The notes: generated from the letters alone by a model not told the origin. A stretch of 64,000 bases of DNA from Bacillota bacterium (GCA_013178415.1 JABLXA010000004.1:186001-250000), one strand, 5' to 3'; positions 41,364 through 52,114 are shown, numbered from the stretch's first letter. Translations and numbers: made by a program.

Positions 41364-42671
41364 ATGGCCAATATCATTATTGTCAAATGGGACCGCAGGA
41401 ATTTCATTCTAATATTGATCAGCCTTGCGAGCATATTCATTCTGGCATTCGTCCTTGCAAGGACTTCTACCCTCGTGATATCCCCGTTCTACGGAGCCGT
41501 TTGCGGCAAAATGGTGGTCATCGACGCGGGCCATGGGGGCCCTGATCCGGGCGCTGTTGGCAAATCTGGCGTCGCGGAAAAAGACATTGTCCTGGATATC
41601 GCCCGCCGCCTCGAGCGTATGCTGAACCGTGTCGCTGTATATACCATAATGACCAGGCGGAGCGACGAGGTTTTGGTAGGGTCAGGAGCAGATGAAACCC
41701 TATACTGGCGACGCGCCGAACTGGAAAAGAGAATGGAGCTCGCCAATGGCAGCGGAGCTGATCTGTTTATCAGCCTGCATGCTAATAGCTTTCCTGAACC
41801 AGTTTGGTCCGGGGCGCAGACATTCTATCATCCTTCTTCCGAGGAATCGCGTCTCATGGCTATAGCTGTGCAGAATGAGCTTTCCAGGCGTCTCGGTCCG
41901 AACCTCAGGCGGGCTAAACCTGGAGATGCGTATTTCGTCCTACGGAATGCCAGGATGCCTGCAATTCTCATCGAAGTCGGCTTTCTGTCGAACCCGCGCG
42001 AGGAAGGGCTGCTTGGAAGCCCGGAATACCGGGAGAAGGTGGCTGAGGCCATCTTTCACGGGATTATATGCTATCTAGCGGATAGACATAAGAGGGAGAC
42101 CGAGGGTGCAAGGAACAATGGCACAGGTGTTCCAAGGAAAGATAGAGGAAAACCAGAGCAAAATGTGGAAAGGAAAAATACTCGGAGTTCTGGAGAGAAT
42201 ACAGCCAGGCAGGCGCTATCAATATCCCAGAATCAGGTGATCCTTTACTTTGCCGGACCAACGAACTTTGATGATTCACTTCTACCTGAGATAAGGGATA
42301 TGGGTAGTAGTTTCATAGAGGCCCCTACTGAAGCTAAAGCATCCATGGTGGCGCGCGAGCTGATAAGCGGGCCTGCCGGAGAAAGCATGCTCTGCCGTAC
42401 AATTCCGCCGGGTACTGCTACGGAGTGGATCAGCTTCAGCCATGACGGCACTCTCAGTCTCAGCTTTGGACCAGAGCTGTCCAGGCATCACTGGGGTGGC
42501 AGCAGGTGCGAAGAGCTTACCGTTTACTCGATTGTCAATACCCTATGCGGAATTCCTGGGGTCAAGAGAGTGAGATTGCTCATTGCAGATAAGAGAGTCG
42601 CCACCATCGCTGGCCATATTATGTTGGACGAGCCTTTTGAGATGAATTCGGCTATTGTTGAATCAAAATAA
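41364..42671 (+). CDS. cwlD: N-acetylmuramoyl-L-alanine amidase CwlD with C-terminal GerMN domain
   Basis: 435 residues from ATG 41364. An N-terminal hydrophobic helix (about residues 14-33) is followed by an Amidase_3 domain: VVIDAGHGGPDPGA (His57), Glu in AEKDIVL (72), SLHANSF and ILIEVGFLSN, the zinc and catalytic residues. After a polar linker, residues ~291-430 match the GerMN domain (LYFAGPTNFDD, GTATEWISFSHDGTLSLSF, VYSIVNTL). CwlD makes the muramic lactam of spore cortex in B. subtilis, and GerM is a separate spore-germination protein there. The two are one protein here. Confidence 0.9.
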   Translation: MANIIIVKWDRRNFILILISLASIFILAFVLARTSTLVISPFYGAVCGKMVVIDAGHGGPDPGAVGKSGVAEKDIVLDIARRLERMLNRVAVYTIMTRRSDEVLVGSGADETLYWRRAELEKRMELANGSGADLFISLHANSFPEPVWSGAQTFYHPSSEESRLMAIAVQNELSRRLGPNLRRAKPGDAYFVLRNARMPAILIEVGFLSNPREEGLLGSPEYREKVAEAIFHGIICYLADRHKRETEGARNNGTGVPRKDRGKPEQNVERKNTRSSGENTARQALSISQNQVILYFAGPTNFDDSLLPEIRDMGSSFIEAPTEAKASMVARELISGPAGESMLCRTIPPGTATEWISFSHDGTLSLSFGPELSRHHWGGSRCEELTVYSIVNTLCGIPGVKRVRLLIADKRVATIAGHIMLDEPFEMNSAIVESK

Positions 42672-42721
42672 GAGACGAGGGGAAATCATGCCATGGTCGA
42701 CGGGGAGCGAGATTGCTTTGT

Positions 42722-42740
42722 GATTCTCGAATTCAGAATC
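42722..42740. promoter_or_regulatory. Palindrome upstream of the AmmeMemo operon
   Basis: GATTCT-CGAATTC-AGAATC: perfect 6-base arms with a 7-base centre that itself contains GAATTC. It is about 90 bases before the next start; an operator or small hairpin is possible. No convincing -35/-10 pair could be placed around it. Confidence 0.35.
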
Positions 42741-42828
42741 CGACAAGACTAAACGGAGATCGTCTTCGATTTGACGCATAGTGCTCTTCTTCAGCCCGTG
42801 ACCTCCCCATATGTAGAAAAGGAGGTGC

Positions 42829-44256
42829 TTGATTGAAATGGATAATGGCAGATCCGGTATCGTATTTGCCGCGGTATCGCCTCACCCGCCGCTTCTTATC
42901 CCCCAAGTGGGGCGAGATCAGATCGAAATTGTCAGGATGACCCAGGATGCTATGAGAACTCTCGGAAGCGATATAAAGAAACTTTCGCCAGATGTCCTTG
43001 TTTTTGTGAGCCCTCATTCAGTGGTGCTGGGTGATTCTGTGGCTATCATGGGTGGCGATTCGTTACGCGGCAATTTCGGTGATTTTGGCGCGCGTGATGT
43101 CTCATTTGATGTGAAGTGTGACCAGGAAATGATCCAGAAGACCCAGGAAATGGCCCAGGATTTGGGAATCTTAACCGTAGTCATCGATGGTAAGGACAGA
43201 TCCCGCCTTTCCTTGTATCGGAAGCTAGATCACGGGATAATGGTTCCTCTGTACTATATTGAAGAAGCTGGTGTGGATGTCCCAATAATGCTGGCCGGCG
43301 CATCATTTTTGCCTCTCGAGGAGATATATGCTTTCGGAATGGCTGTAAGCCAAGCCGCCCGGCACCTCGGGAGGAGGGCGGCATTCATTGCCAGCGGGGA
43401 TCTCTCACACAGACTTACTTATGATGCCCCGGCTGGATATAGCGAGAGGGGTATAGAATTCGATAGACTCATCCTGAGGCTTCTGGAAGAAACAAATGTG
43501 GAAGACATAATACATATGGATCCTGACCTCGTGGAAAGCGCAGGAGAGTGTGGCTACAGGCCCATTATAGCCATGCTTGGCGCCCTCGACGGATTTGATT
43601 TGTCCGCCAAGGTGCTCTCCTATGAGGGGCCATTCGGAGTCGGATATGGCGTTGTGGAGGTTTGGCCGGGAGAGGAGAATCCAAGACGTGAATTTCTGAC
43701 AAAGCTTATGGACTTCCGAAGACGTTTCGTCCTTGAACGGCGGAGATCCGAGAGTCCTTTGGTGACGCTGGCAAGGCAGGCTGTCGAGGAGTATGTCATA
43801 CATAGGAGGGTCATAGATCCCCCAGAAAACCTTACCCCGGAGATGAGAAAGAGAGCTGGTGTCTTTTGCTCCATAAAGAAGCACGGGCAGCTCAGAGGGT
43901 GCATTGGGACCATATCCCCAGTTTCCAGGAATGTAGCGACTGAGGTGATAAGGAATGCTATTGCGGCGGCTACCGAGGATCCCCGTTTCATGCCAGTAAG
44001 GAGTGAGGAACTGGATGACCTGGTGTATTCGGTAGATGTCCTCTCCGAGCCGGAACCAATCAGGGGCCTAGAACAGCTTGACCCCAAGAGATATGGCGTG
44101 ATTGTCAGAAAGGGCGGGAGGAGCGGTTTACTTCTGCCTGACTTGGAGGGCATATCGGACCCTGCGGAGCAGGTGGCTATTGCGAAACGCAAGGCAGGAA
44201 TAAGGCCTGAGGAGGAGGTCTCGCTGGAGAGATTTGAGGTCGTGAGGTATTTATGA
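42829..44256 (+). CDS. AmmeMemoRadiSam system protein B fused to protein A (MEMO-like/AMMECR1)
   Basis: 475 residues in one frame. Residues 1-~285 are a MEMO/LigB-type domain ([46 protein letters not shown]); residues ~305-475 are an AMMECR1 domain ([46 protein letters not shown]). Both occur with a radical SAM protein in the named AmmeMemoRadiSam system, function unknown when last I knew. The start is TTG 42829 or ATG 42838; the AAAAGGAGGTG site is at 42817-42827. The stop overlaps the next ATG (ATGA). Confidence 0.93.
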   Translation: MIEMDNGRSGIVFAAVSPHPPLLIPQVGRDQIEIVRMTQDAMRTLGSDIKKLSPDVLVFVSPHSVVLGDSVAIMGGDSLRGNFGDFGARDVSFDVKCDQEMIQKTQEMAQDLGILTVVIDGKDRSRLSLYRKLDHGIMVPLYYIEEAGVDVPIMLAGASFLPLEEIYAFGMAVSQAARHLGRRAAFIASGDLSHRLTYDAPAGYSERGIEFDRLILRLLEETNVEDIIHMDPDLVESAGECGYRPIIAMLGALDGFDLSAKVLSYEGPFGVGYGVVEVWPGEENPRREFLTKLMDFRRRFVLERRRSESPLVTLARQAVEEYVIHRRVIDPPENLTPEMRKRAGVFCSIKKHGQLRGCIGTISPVSRNVATEVIRNAIAAATEDPRFMPVRSEELDDLVYSVDVLSEPEPIRGLEQLDPKRYGVIVRKGGRSGLLLPDLEGISDPAEQVAIAKRKAGIRPEEEVSLERFEVVRYL

Positions 44257-45251
44257 AGGAAGCTGCATATTATACTAAGATTGATCAAGAGGATGCTGTA
44301 AAATGCCTCCTGTGCCCAAGGGAATGCTCCATTCGTCCAGGCGCTTCAGGGGTTTGCCGCGCGCGGAAGAATATAGAGGGAAAGCTGTATTCTACTGTTT
44401 ATGGCGAATACACCAGCATCGCTATCGACCCTGTCGAAAAGAAGCCGCTCTATCATTTCTATCCAGGTAGGACGATCCTATCCCTTGGAACGCGAGGATG
44501 CAATCTTCTTTGTAAGTTCTGCCAAAACTGGGAGATAAGCCAGGGCGATGTAGAGACCGAACATATCGAGCCGGATGAGGTTGTAGCACTTGCCAAGAAA
44601 TATCGAGATAGAGCCGATTGCATAGGGATCGCGTATACATATTCAGAGCCGGTGGTATGGTATGAGTTCGTCCTGGATACTGCGAAGATTGCGCAAGAGG
44701 AAGGATTGAAGAATGTGCTTGTAACTAACGGCGAAATAAGGCCCGAACCTCTGGAGGCGATCCTTCCGTATATAGATGCAATGAACATAGATGTAAAGGC
44801 ATTCACAGAGGGCTTCTATAAGAAGATATGCGGTGGCAGTCTCGCCCCGGTAAAGGAGACAGTGGAACTGGCCAGTCAGAAATGTCATGTGGAGCTTACG
44901 AATCTCGTGATCCCGGGGCTCAACGATTCGCCAGAGGAAATCTCCCAACTGATAGACTGGGTCGCAGGCATAAATGACGCTATTCCCCTGCATTTTTCCC
45001 GCTATTTCCCCAACTACCAGATGGACCTGCCGCCTACGCCTGTGGACACTCTCGAAATGGCATGGAAAGCTGCAAAAGAGAGGTTAAAGTATGTCTATGT
45101 GGGCAATATCCCTCATTCAGAGTGGGACGATACCATATGCTATCAGTGCGGAAAGACGGTAATACAGAGAAGGGGGTTTTCTGTCACTGATATCAACCTT
45201 GTCAATGGACATTGCGCATTCTGCGGCGCCAAGATACACGTAATAGGCTAA
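44253..45251 (+). CDS. AmmeMemoRadiSam system radical SAM enzyme
   Basis: 332 residues. The radical SAM cluster motif is C-N-L-L-C-K-F-C (Cys83, 87, 90). N-terminal cysteines ([13 protein letters not shown] and CRARKN) and C-terminal CYQCG and CAFCGAK pairs suggest extra metal sites; this is the layout of the PflA-like AmmeMemoRadiSam subgroup. It overlaps the fused B-A protein by 4 bases and ends tail-to-tail with the next gene. It probably modifies a substrate together with that protein. Confidence 0.93.
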   Translation: MKEAAYYTKIDQEDAVKCLLCPRECSIRPGASGVCRARKNIEGKLYSTVYGEYTSIAIDPVEKKPLYHFYPGRTILSLGTRGCNLLCKFCQNWEISQGDVETEHIEPDEVVALAKKYRDRADCIGIAYTYSEPVVWYEFVLDTAKIAQEEGLKNVLVTNGEIRPEPLEAILPYIDAMNIDVKAFTEGFYKKICGGSLAPVKETVELASQKCHVELTNLVIPGLNDSPEEISQLIDWVAGINDAIPLHFSRYFPNYQMDLPPTPVDTLEMAWKAAKERLKYVYVGNIPHSEWDDTICYQCGKTVIQRRGFSVTDINLVNGHCAFCGAKIHVIG

Positions 45252-46318
45252 TTGCTGCCAGCCCCATTTGACTTATCTCTTTTTGTTCTTCTCTTAAAGA
45301 AACTTGTGGCCATAAGGGCTCCGCCCACTATCAGTGTAAGATGGTAAGTCACGAAGCGCCATATTATCACGAAGACCCCCAGCAGATGAAATGGAACGAT
45401 TTGACCAAAAAGAATGGCAAAAGAAGCCTCAGCTGCTCCACTGGCGCCCGGAGTGGGAGCATATGCCGCCGCCAGATAGAATATGCTGATTATTCCCATT
45501 GCCCCCGCATAGGGTGGGCTTACCCCCATACCCACCAAAATGAGAATGGGGATGAGAAATAAGAAAATCCATCCCAGGAATCCAAGCAGGGCAACGAGGA
45601 TCAGAACAGGCCGGTGTTCGATCATGAATTTCTTGAGCGCCGAACGGAACGCAATCACTTCATCGCTGATTCGGGTGATCATAGTCTGAGCTAGCTTATC
45701 TGAGATGACTCTCTTAACGAGACGATTGCCGAGGATCGTCCTTGTGATTCCGATAGCCGTATGGGGGCGGACCATGAAGAAGACGCCTAGAAACATCGCG
45801 ATGAAGTATAGTGCCAGGCCGATGGAGATGGCGATATTCATGCCCCTTGGAATATCCCATGTCCTCTTGCTCATTATGAGCCATACCGGGAAGGCGGATC
45901 CGAGGACAAATCGGGCCAGGGCGGAAAGGATGGTCTTGACGGCGATCACGGCTGTTGATTCACCGATGGTGATGCCAGCTTGCTGCAGCATGTAGACTTG
46001 GACTGGTTCGCCTCCGGTATCAAACGGAGTGACGGCCGAGACAAAGGCGCCGATCAAGGAGATCCGCAGTGATTGCATGAAACTCAGTTTGCCCTTTAAA
46101 GCTCGCACCAAAAGTCCGATGCGTATGGCATCAGTTATCCAACCGAGGATCATTATGGCTCCTGCGATTGCCAGGTAAGCAGGGCGAATCCGGAAAAGAC
46201 TTGGCATGAAATCTGGACCTGCGGTGAGTCGCAGTATGATAAGGGCAGCCGCCATGCTGAGCAATATCGCGGCTAGAGTTCCTTTTCCAATATTGTTGCG
46301 AGTATTCTTGATTTCCAA
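45248..46318 (-). CDS. Flippase-like membrane protein (LPG synthase TM / UPF0104 family)
   Basis: About 356 residues from a TTG at 46318, which follows GGAGGTGAT on the minus strand; a longer frame to 46360 lacks a better start. About eight membrane segments with the family motifs TPFDTGGEPVQVYML and PTPGASGAAEASFA, as in MprF N-terminal domains and archaeal/bacterial UPF0104 proteins. It lacks the MprF lysyl-transferase domain, so it is a flippase-only form; lipid substrate unknown. It points away from argC and meets the radical SAM gene by overlapping stops. Confidence 0.88.
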   Translation of the reverse strand: MEIKNTRNNIGKGTLAAILLSMAAALIILRLTAGPDFMPSLFRIRPAYLAIAGAIMILGWITDAIRIGLLVRALKGKLSFMQSLRISLIGAFVSAVTPFDTGGEPVQVYMLQQAGITIGESTAVIAVKTILSALARFVLGSAFPVWLIMSKRTWDIPRGMNIAISIGLALYFIAMFLGVFFMVRPHTAIGITRTILGNRLVKRVISDKLAQTMITRISDEVIAFRSALKKFMIEHRPVLILVALLGFLGWIFLFLIPILILVGMGVSPPYAGAMGIISIFYLAAAYAPTPGASGAAEASFAILFGQIVPFHLLGVFVIIWRFVTYHLTLIVGGALMATSFFKRRTKRDKSNGAGSN

Positions 46319-46413
46319 ACCATCACCTCCTAGAAGTACTTTGATGGATTGAGCCTTCAATGAAATATATTCGCATCTTACAGGTCATAGCCAAGAAAAT
46401 CTCTCCTTGGGTA

Positions 46414-46443
46414 TTGCATAGATATACAGGTCGATAGTATAAT
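46414..46443 (+). promoter_or_regulatory. Candidate promoter of the arginine operon
   Basis: TTGCAT (46414-46419) and TATAAT (46438-46443), spacer 18, about 40 bases before the argC start. Confidence 0.55.
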
Positions 46444-46484
46444 TATTGCAATCGACAGGTGACGAACAGGTGGAGGGATTCAAA

Positions 46485-47546
46485 TTGATAAAGGCGACCA
46501 TAGTGGGCGGATCAGGCTACACAGGTGGAGAAGTCATCCGGATACTCCTGTCTCATCCTGAGGTCAGGATTGCTCATGTGATATCGCGGACACACGCCGG
46601 AAAGCAAGTAAGCGATGTGTTCCCCAACCTGCGTGGCTTAGTGGATCTAGAGTTTTGCCCACTAGAAATATCTGAATACATAAATGATACCGATGTGGTA
46701 TTCTGCTGCGCGCCTCATGGAACTGCAATGGATCTCGCCTCAGGCCTCGGTGACGCAAAGATGATAGATCTTGGACCTGACTTTCGGTTCAGAGATCCCG
46801 CAACCTTTGAGGCATGGTACAAGATACCCCACGCCGCGCCTGAGTTGCTCAAGAACTCTGCCTATGGGCTTGTAGAACTCCACAAAGAAGTCATCTCTAG
46901 GGCAAAGATCATAGGCAATCCCGGGTGCTACCCAACCTGTTCGATCTTGGCTCTTGCACCGCTATTATCTCATGGCCTCATCGATCCGGCAAGTATAGTG
47001 ATCGACGCCAAATCCGGGGTCTCCGGCGCGGGCAGGACTCCTGGCCCGGGATATCATTTCCCTGAGATAAACGATGGGATGAGACCCTACGGGGTGCCGG
47101 GCCATAGGCACACGCCGGAGATCGAGCAGGAGCTCTCGTCGATCGCTGGCGTGAACATTGTATGTTCATTTACGCCGCATCTTGTGCCAATGACCCGTGG
47201 CATACTCGTTACCTGCTATGCAAAGTTGAATGAATACGATGCAGCGGGGTATTCGCGGCAAGCGATGGACAGTGATGACATGATCGCCCTCTACCAGGAT
47301 TTCTATCATGGCAAACCCTTTGTCAGAGTCCTGGGGAAGGATATGTTGCCAAATACGAAGGCTGTGTATGGGTCCAATTTCTGTGACGTGACCGTGAGAG
47401 TCGATACAAGGACCAAGCGAGTAATCGCCATGGCCGCGATAGACAACCTTGTCAAAGGCGCCGCTGGACAGGCGGTTCAGAATATGAACGTCATGTTCGG
47501 CCTTGATGAAAGAGTCGGTCTTCTCTCGCCGCCTATCTTTCCATGA
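46485..47546 (+). CDS. argC: N-acetyl-gamma-glutamyl-phosphate reductase
   Basis: 353 residues from TTG 46485 behind GGTGGAGGG; the frame is open from 46446. NADPH-binding VGGSGYTGGEVIRIL, catalytic Cys in GNPGCYPT, and PHLVPMTRG. First gene of argCJBDFGH, all in the same direction with short gaps; the operon covers ornithine synthesis from acetylglutamate and arginine from ornithine. Confidence 0.96.
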   Translation: MIKATIVGGSGYTGGEVIRILLSHPEVRIAHVISRTHAGKQVSDVFPNLRGLVDLEFCPLEISEYINDTDVVFCCAPHGTAMDLASGLGDAKMIDLGPDFRFRDPATFEAWYKIPHAAPELLKNSAYGLVELHKEVISRAKIIGNPGCYPTCSILALAPLLSHGLIDPASIVIDAKSGVSGAGRTPGPGYHFPEINDGMRPYGVPGHRHTPEIEQELSSIAGVNIVCSFTPHLVPMTRGILVTCYAKLNEYDAAGYSRQAMDSDDMIALYQDFYHGKPFVRVLGKDMLPNTKAVYGSNFCDVTVRVDTRTKRVIAMAAIDNLVKGAAGQAVQNMNVMFGLDERVGLLSPPIFP

Positions 47547-47581
47547 CACTCTTATCACGAAACCGGGGGGATATTTAAAAT

Positions 47582-48856
47582 ATGAAAATCGATACGACCA
47601 AGGAGAAGTTCTTACATAGATATAAAATGCACCCCATAGACGGGGGTGTCACTGCCCCGACCGGGTTTCTGGCATCAGGTGTCTGCTGCGGCATCAAGTC
47701 GCAGGCGTTAGATCTTGCCTTAATTTTCTCAGAGAATGATTGTGTAGCTTCAGGATTGTTTACCTCTAATATCGTAAAGGCCGCCCCGGTGTTGGTGAGT
47801 CAGAAGCATCTATCCGGTGGCAGCGCAAGAGCGATCATCGCAAATAGCGGTAATGCAAATGCCTGCACAGGGGCTGATGGCATGAGTGACGCAATGGAAG
47901 TCGTGAAGGCCGTCGCCAGGGTTCTCAAGATCGAAGAAGAACAGGTCCTCATCGCCTCAACCGGGGTTATCGGGGTGAGGCTGCCCGTGGATAAAGTGAT
48001 GGCAGGTATACCAGAGGCTGCAAGGCTTCTTTCACGCCAAGGTGAAAAAGAAGCGTCTATGGCTATCCTGACCACAGATTCATTTGCAAAGAAGTACGCG
48101 GTGGAGATAGATATCGATGGCGTGCCAGTGAGGATAGGCGGCATGGCCAAGGGGTCGGGCATGATTCACCCGAATCTGGCCACCATGCTGGCATTTATCA
48201 CAACTGATGTAAATATCTCAAAAACTGCCCTTGATTTGGCCCTTCAACTGGCATGCCGTGATAGCTTCAATATGATAACTGTAGATGGCGATACAAGCAC
48301 CAATGACAGCGTCTTTGTCATGGCGTCGGGCGCGGCTGGCAATGAGAAAATAGATCTCAAAAATCCTGATCTTGGAAATCCGGGTGCAGGCCTGGGCCCG
48401 TTTGATGCTTTCGTCCAGGGACTCACCCTTGTGGCACGTGAGCTTTCTCATATGATAGTCAGAGATGGCGAAGGAGCTACCAAGTTTGTGGAGATCAGAG
48501 TGAAATCTGCCCCCAGTGAGTCTGATGCCAGGAAAATCGCCAGGACAGTTGCAACTTCCAATCTGGTCAAAACCGCCATTTTCGGAGCCGACGCCAATTG
48601 GGGAAGGATTTTGGCCGCAGCGGGTCGTTCCGGGGTCACCTTTGACCCAGATAAGGTCGATATTTATCTTGGAGCAATCAAAGTAGCCCAAGGAGGCTGC
48701 GGGTTTCCGTTTTCAGATGGAGAGGCCAGGGAAGTCCTGGAGAAGAAGGATATAACCATTACCATCGATCTTAATTCAGGATGCGCTGGGGCTGCGGCGT
48801 GGACTTGTGATCTCAGTTATGATTACGTGCGGATCAATGCTAGCTATAGATCTTAG
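47582..48856 (+). CDS. argJ: Glutamate N-acetyltransferase / amino-acid acetyltransferase ArgJ
   Basis: 424 residues. ArgJ moves acetyl from acetylornithine to glutamate, recycling it; some forms also start the cycle with acetyl-CoA. Self-cleavage site is A200/T201 in [13 protein letters not shown]; the catalytic Thr is therefore Thr201. GNANACTG and SANWG-like [12 protein letters not shown] are also present. ATG 47582. Bifunctionality cannot be judged from sequence. Confidence 0.95.
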   Translation: MKIDTTKEKFLHRYKMHPIDGGVTAPTGFLASGVCCGIKSQALDLALIFSENDCVASGLFTSNIVKAAPVLVSQKHLSGGSARAIIANSGNANACTGADGMSDAMEVVKAVARVLKIEEEQVLIASTGVIGVRLPVDKVMAGIPEAARLLSRQGEKEASMAILTTDSFAKKYAVEIDIDGVPVRIGGMAKGSGMIHPNLATMLAFITTDVNISKTALDLALQLACRDSFNMITVDGDTSTNDSVFVMASGAAGNEKIDLKNPDLGNPGAGLGPFDAFVQGLTLVARELSHMIVRDGEGATKFVEIRVKSAPSESDARKIARTVATSNLVKTAIFGADANWGRILAAAGRSGVTFDPDKVDIYLGAIKVAQGGCGFPFSDGEAREVLEKKDITITIDLNSGCAGAAAWTCDLSYDYVRINASYRS

Positions 48857-48868
48857 GGGGCATGAAGA

Positions 48869-49735
48869 ATGCACGATGTGCTGGAGAAGGCAGAGGTGCT
48901 CACCGAGGCACTTCCTTACATGCGGCTGTTTTTTGGGAAGACCGTGGTCATAAAATTAGGCGGCAATGCTATGAGTGATGCGAATAGGCGGAATACCATC
49001 GCTCAAGATATAGTCCTGCTGAGATATATCGGCCTCAATCCCGTTGTCATTCATGGGGGAGGCCCGGAAATCAGCGATGTTATGGAGAAGCTCGGGCTGA
49101 AACCCCAATTTGTAAATGGTCGCAGGGTAACCGACCAGGCAACTATGGATGTCGTTGAGATGGTGCTCTGCGGAAGGCTGAATAAAGAGCTGGTGTCACT
49201 CCTGAGCAAGCATGGGGCCAAGGCGGTGGGGCTTTCCGGAAAGGATGGAAATCTGATCCTTGCGAGGAGAGAAGGGAATGGAGAACTCGGTCAGGTTGGC
49301 GAGATACAAGAGGTGCACCCTGAGATAGTCCAGGTGCTTTGTGGAAATGGTTTCATTCCGGTCATAGCGCCGGTTGCGCAGGATGCGGAAGGGGTGGCAT
49401 ACAACATAAATGCTGACATTGTGGCAGGATATCTCGCGCCTGCGCTTGGAGCCAGCAAGCTGATCATCCTCACTGATGTTGAGGGCGTCCTCGAGACAGA
49501 GGGTGACGTGAACACATTGATTTCCTCTCTCTCTTTGGAGGAAGCACGTCATATGCTGCAAACGAAAAAAGCCAGCCGGGGAATGATTCCAAAACTAGAA
49601 GGGTGCATCGCGGCGCTAAATGGTGGGGTTCCGAGGGCACATATCATCGATGGTAGGGTCCCGCACGCTTTGTTATTGGAGATCTTCACGGATAAAGGGA
49701 TAGGAACCATGGTGATCGGAGGACGAGGATGGTAA
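48869..49735 (+). CDS. argB: Acetylglutamate kinase
   Basis: 288 residues. KLGGNAM phosphate loop, GGGPEIS substrate loop, NINADIVAGYLA and LTDVEGVL. The N-terminal extension (before about residue 25) is the helix that in arginine-sensitive forms makes hexamers, so feedback by arginine is possible. ATG 48869 after GGGGG. Confidence 0.96.
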   Translation: MHDVLEKAEVLTEALPYMRLFFGKTVVIKLGGNAMSDANRRNTIAQDIVLLRYIGLNPVVIHGGGPEISDVMEKLGLKPQFVNGRRVTDQATMDVVEMVLCGRLNKELVSLLSKHGAKAVGLSGKDGNLILARREGNGELGQVGEIQEVHPEIVQVLCGNGFIPVIAPVAQDAEGVAYNINADIVAGYLAPALGASKLIILTDVEGVLETEGDVNTLISSLSLEEARHMLQTKKASRGMIPKLEGCIAALNGGVPRAHIIDGRVPHALLLEIFTDKGIGTMVIGGRGW

Positions 49736-49747
49736 GGGGGGTCTCCC

Positions 49748-50950
49748 GTGCTAGATGCAGAGAGTAAGATAAGAAATTATGTTATGAACACCTATGCAAG
49801 GTTGCCGGTGACTATAGTCCGGGGCCGTGGGACGAGGGTATGGGATGATAAGGGTAAGGAATATCTTGATTTCGTATCTGGAATCGCCGTTAACGCCCTG
49901 GGACACTGCCACCCGGCGGTAGTCGGGGCTGTCACCTCGCAGGTCCAGAAATTGTTTCATTGTTCCAATTTGTATTTTAGTGAACCTCAGGCGGAGTTGG
50001 CCAGTCTTCTTGTTGAGAATTCGCCATTCGACAAGGTCTTTTTCTGTAACAGCGGCGCCGAGGCCAATGAGGCCGCTATCAAGCTGGCGCGCAAATATGG
50101 TAAGGAAGTCCTCGGCGAGGGGCATTATGAGATCATAACTGCCTTGAATTCATTCCATGGAAGGACATTGGCCACCATCACAGCGACAGGGCAACCGAAA
50201 TATCAAAAGGGGTTCGAGCCTCTTCCGGCGGGGTTCAAATATATCCCCTTCAATGATCCCAGTAGTCTCAGGCAGGCGGTGAATGACGCTACCTGCGCCA
50301 TCATGCTGGAACCTATTCAAGGGGAAAGCGGGATCTACCCCGCGAAAAGGGAATTTCTTGTGGAGGCCAGGCGTCTATGCGACGCTACTGGCGCGCTGCT
50401 GATTCTGGATGAGGTCCAGACCGGACTCGGCCGGACTGGCAAATTCTTTGCCTTTGAGCATTACGGGATAGTGCCGGATATAGTGTCTCTGGCTAAGGCC
50501 CTGGCAGGCGGGCTCCCCATGGGAGCCATTTTGGCCAAGGAGCATGTCGCACAGCATTTCGTGCCTGGATCTCACGCATCCACCTTCGGGGGAAATCCTG
50601 TCAGCGCAGCCGCAGCGAATGCCGTGCTTAAGACAATATTTGAAGAGGATCTCATTTCCAATGCCGTCAAGATGGGGAGGTACTTCATGGCAGGCCTTTC
50701 TCATCTCGGGCTCAGGCACGACCTTATCACAGACGTCCGGGGCTTGGGGCTCATGATCGGACTTGGACTTGCAAAAGGTGCAAGGGAGATAGCGTCGCAT
50801 TGCCTGGAATTGGGGCTGCTAGTCAATGCAATAGGGGACTCAACCCTCAGATTCCTGCCTCCGCTTACTGTGACAGAAGAGGAAGTAGACAAAGCCTTGG
50901 CCATACTAGAACAGGCCGTAGTCTCCTACTACGCTGAGATAAAAGGATGA
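49748..50950 (+). CDS. argD: Acetylornithine aminotransferase
   Basis: 400 residues, class III PLP aminotransferase. NSGAEANEAAIKLAR, LILDEVQTGLGRTGKFFAFE and the PLP-lysine region SLAKALAGGLPMGA. GTG 49748 after AAGGGGG. Same enzyme may serve lysine synthesis, but nothing here shows it. Confidence 0.96.
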   Translation: MLDAESKIRNYVMNTYARLPVTIVRGRGTRVWDDKGKEYLDFVSGIAVNALGHCHPAVVGAVTSQVQKLFHCSNLYFSEPQAELASLLVENSPFDKVFFCNSGAEANEAAIKLARKYGKEVLGEGHYEIITALNSFHGRTLATITATGQPKYQKGFEPLPAGFKYIPFNDPSSLRQAVNDATCAIMLEPIQGESGIYPAKREFLVEARRLCDATGALLILDEVQTGLGRTGKFFAFEHYGIVPDIVSLAKALAGGLPMGAILAKEHVAQHFVPGSHASTFGGNPVSAAAANAVLKTIFEEDLISNAVKMGRYFMAGLSHLGLRHDLITDVRGLGLMIGLGLAKGAREIASHCLELGLLVNAIGDSTLRFLPPLTVTEEEVDKALAILEQAVVSYYAEIKG

Positions 50951-51037
50951 GCATGACTACCAACCGGAACGCGCGGCAGGAGAGAGCGTGGCAGGCCAGG
51001 ATATCTCAATAATCAGGATAAGGGGGACATATGACAA

Positions 51038-52036
51038 ATGGCCAAGGATTCCATCGTGGTTTCCGCCGAGGATCTGGAGGCAATGAATAACGATGTGGCC
51101 TATGGGCTGAGAGGCCGGGACCTACTTTCGATACATGACCTTACAACCAGAGAGGTTTTTACCATCTTTGATGTAGCTGCGGAGTTGAAAAGGCTTTCTA
51201 AAGAGGGGAAGAAGACCCATATTCTGCCGGGAAAGATCCTTGGGATGATCTTTCAAAAACCTTCGACGAGGACAAGGGTGTCCTTTGAGGTGGGGATATT
51301 CCAATTGGGTGGATATGGCCTCTTCCTCAATGCTCAGGACATGCAGCTTCGCAGAGGGGAAACTATAGCCGACACAGCCCGGGTCCTGTCAAGGTACCTG
51401 GATGGAATCATGATCCGGACTTTTGACCACAAGGATGTGGAAGAACTGGCGCAATATGCGTCCATACCAGTGATAAACGGGCTTACGGATCTTTTACACC
51501 CTTGCCAGGCACTTGCGGACTATTTCACCATCCTGGAGAAGTTCGATAGGATAGAAGGTCTCAAAATCGCCTATGTAGGCGATGGAAATAACATGGCCCA
51601 TTCATTGCTCTTCGGCGCGGCCAAGGTCGGGATGGATATATCCATTGCCACACCCGCTGGATACGAACCTTCTGAAGAGATAGTCAGGCTCGCAAAAGAA
51701 GATGCGATGAAGAGCGGGAGCCAGATAGAGATCATGCGAAGTCCATTTGAGGCAGTAGCCAATGCCCATGTGATCTATACTGACGTCTGGACCAGCATGG
51801 GGCAGGAGAAGGAGCATGATGAGCGAGTCGAGGCTCTAAAGCCATATCAGGTGAATCAGAGACTTGTGGAGGAGGCGAAGCCCGATGTCCTCGTCATGCA
51901 CTGTCTTCCCGCTCACAGGGGCGAGGAAATAACGGATGAAGTGATCGACGGCCCGCATTCTATCGTCTTTGATCAGGCCGAGAATAGGCTGCACGTGCAG
52001 AAGGCGATCATGGCTCTCTTAATGAGAGATCTATAA
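51038..52036 (+). CDS. argF: Ornithine carbamoyltransferase
   Basis: 332 residues. Carbamoyl-phosphate motif FQKPSTRTR, LLHPCQALAD, ornithine loop TDVWTSMGQE and MHCLPAHRGEEI. ATG 51038. The N-terminal ~18 residues before the domain are unusual but in frame. The gap before argG holds tandem repeats. Confidence 0.96.
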   Translation: MAKDSIVVSAEDLEAMNNDVAYGLRGRDLLSIHDLTTREVFTIFDVAAELKRLSKEGKKTHILPGKILGMIFQKPSTRTRVSFEVGIFQLGGYGLFLNAQDMQLRRGETIADTARVLSRYLDGIMIRTFDHKDVEELAQYASIPVINGLTDLLHPCQALADYFTILEKFDRIEGLKIAYVGDGNNMAHSLLFGAAKVGMDISIATPAGYEPSEEIVRLAKEDAMKSGSQIEIMRSPFEAVANAHVIYTDVWTSMGQEKEHDERVEALKPYQVNQRLVEEAKPDVLVMHCLPAHRGEEITDEVIDGPHSIVFDQAENRLHVQKAIMALLMRDL

Positions 52037-52114
52037 GACAAATATGTCTATGAGAGGAGATCCCTCGCTTGAGCCTGGAAGGGATCCGTGCGATGGCCGC
52101 CTGCGTCGGGTGGC

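Noticed and set aside
46358-46376. Possible ArgR operator (TGAAATATATTCG) before argC
   Set aside because: Half sites TGAA and TTCG are one base closer than the Bacillus ARG box and have one mismatch, and only one copy is seen; too weak to list.
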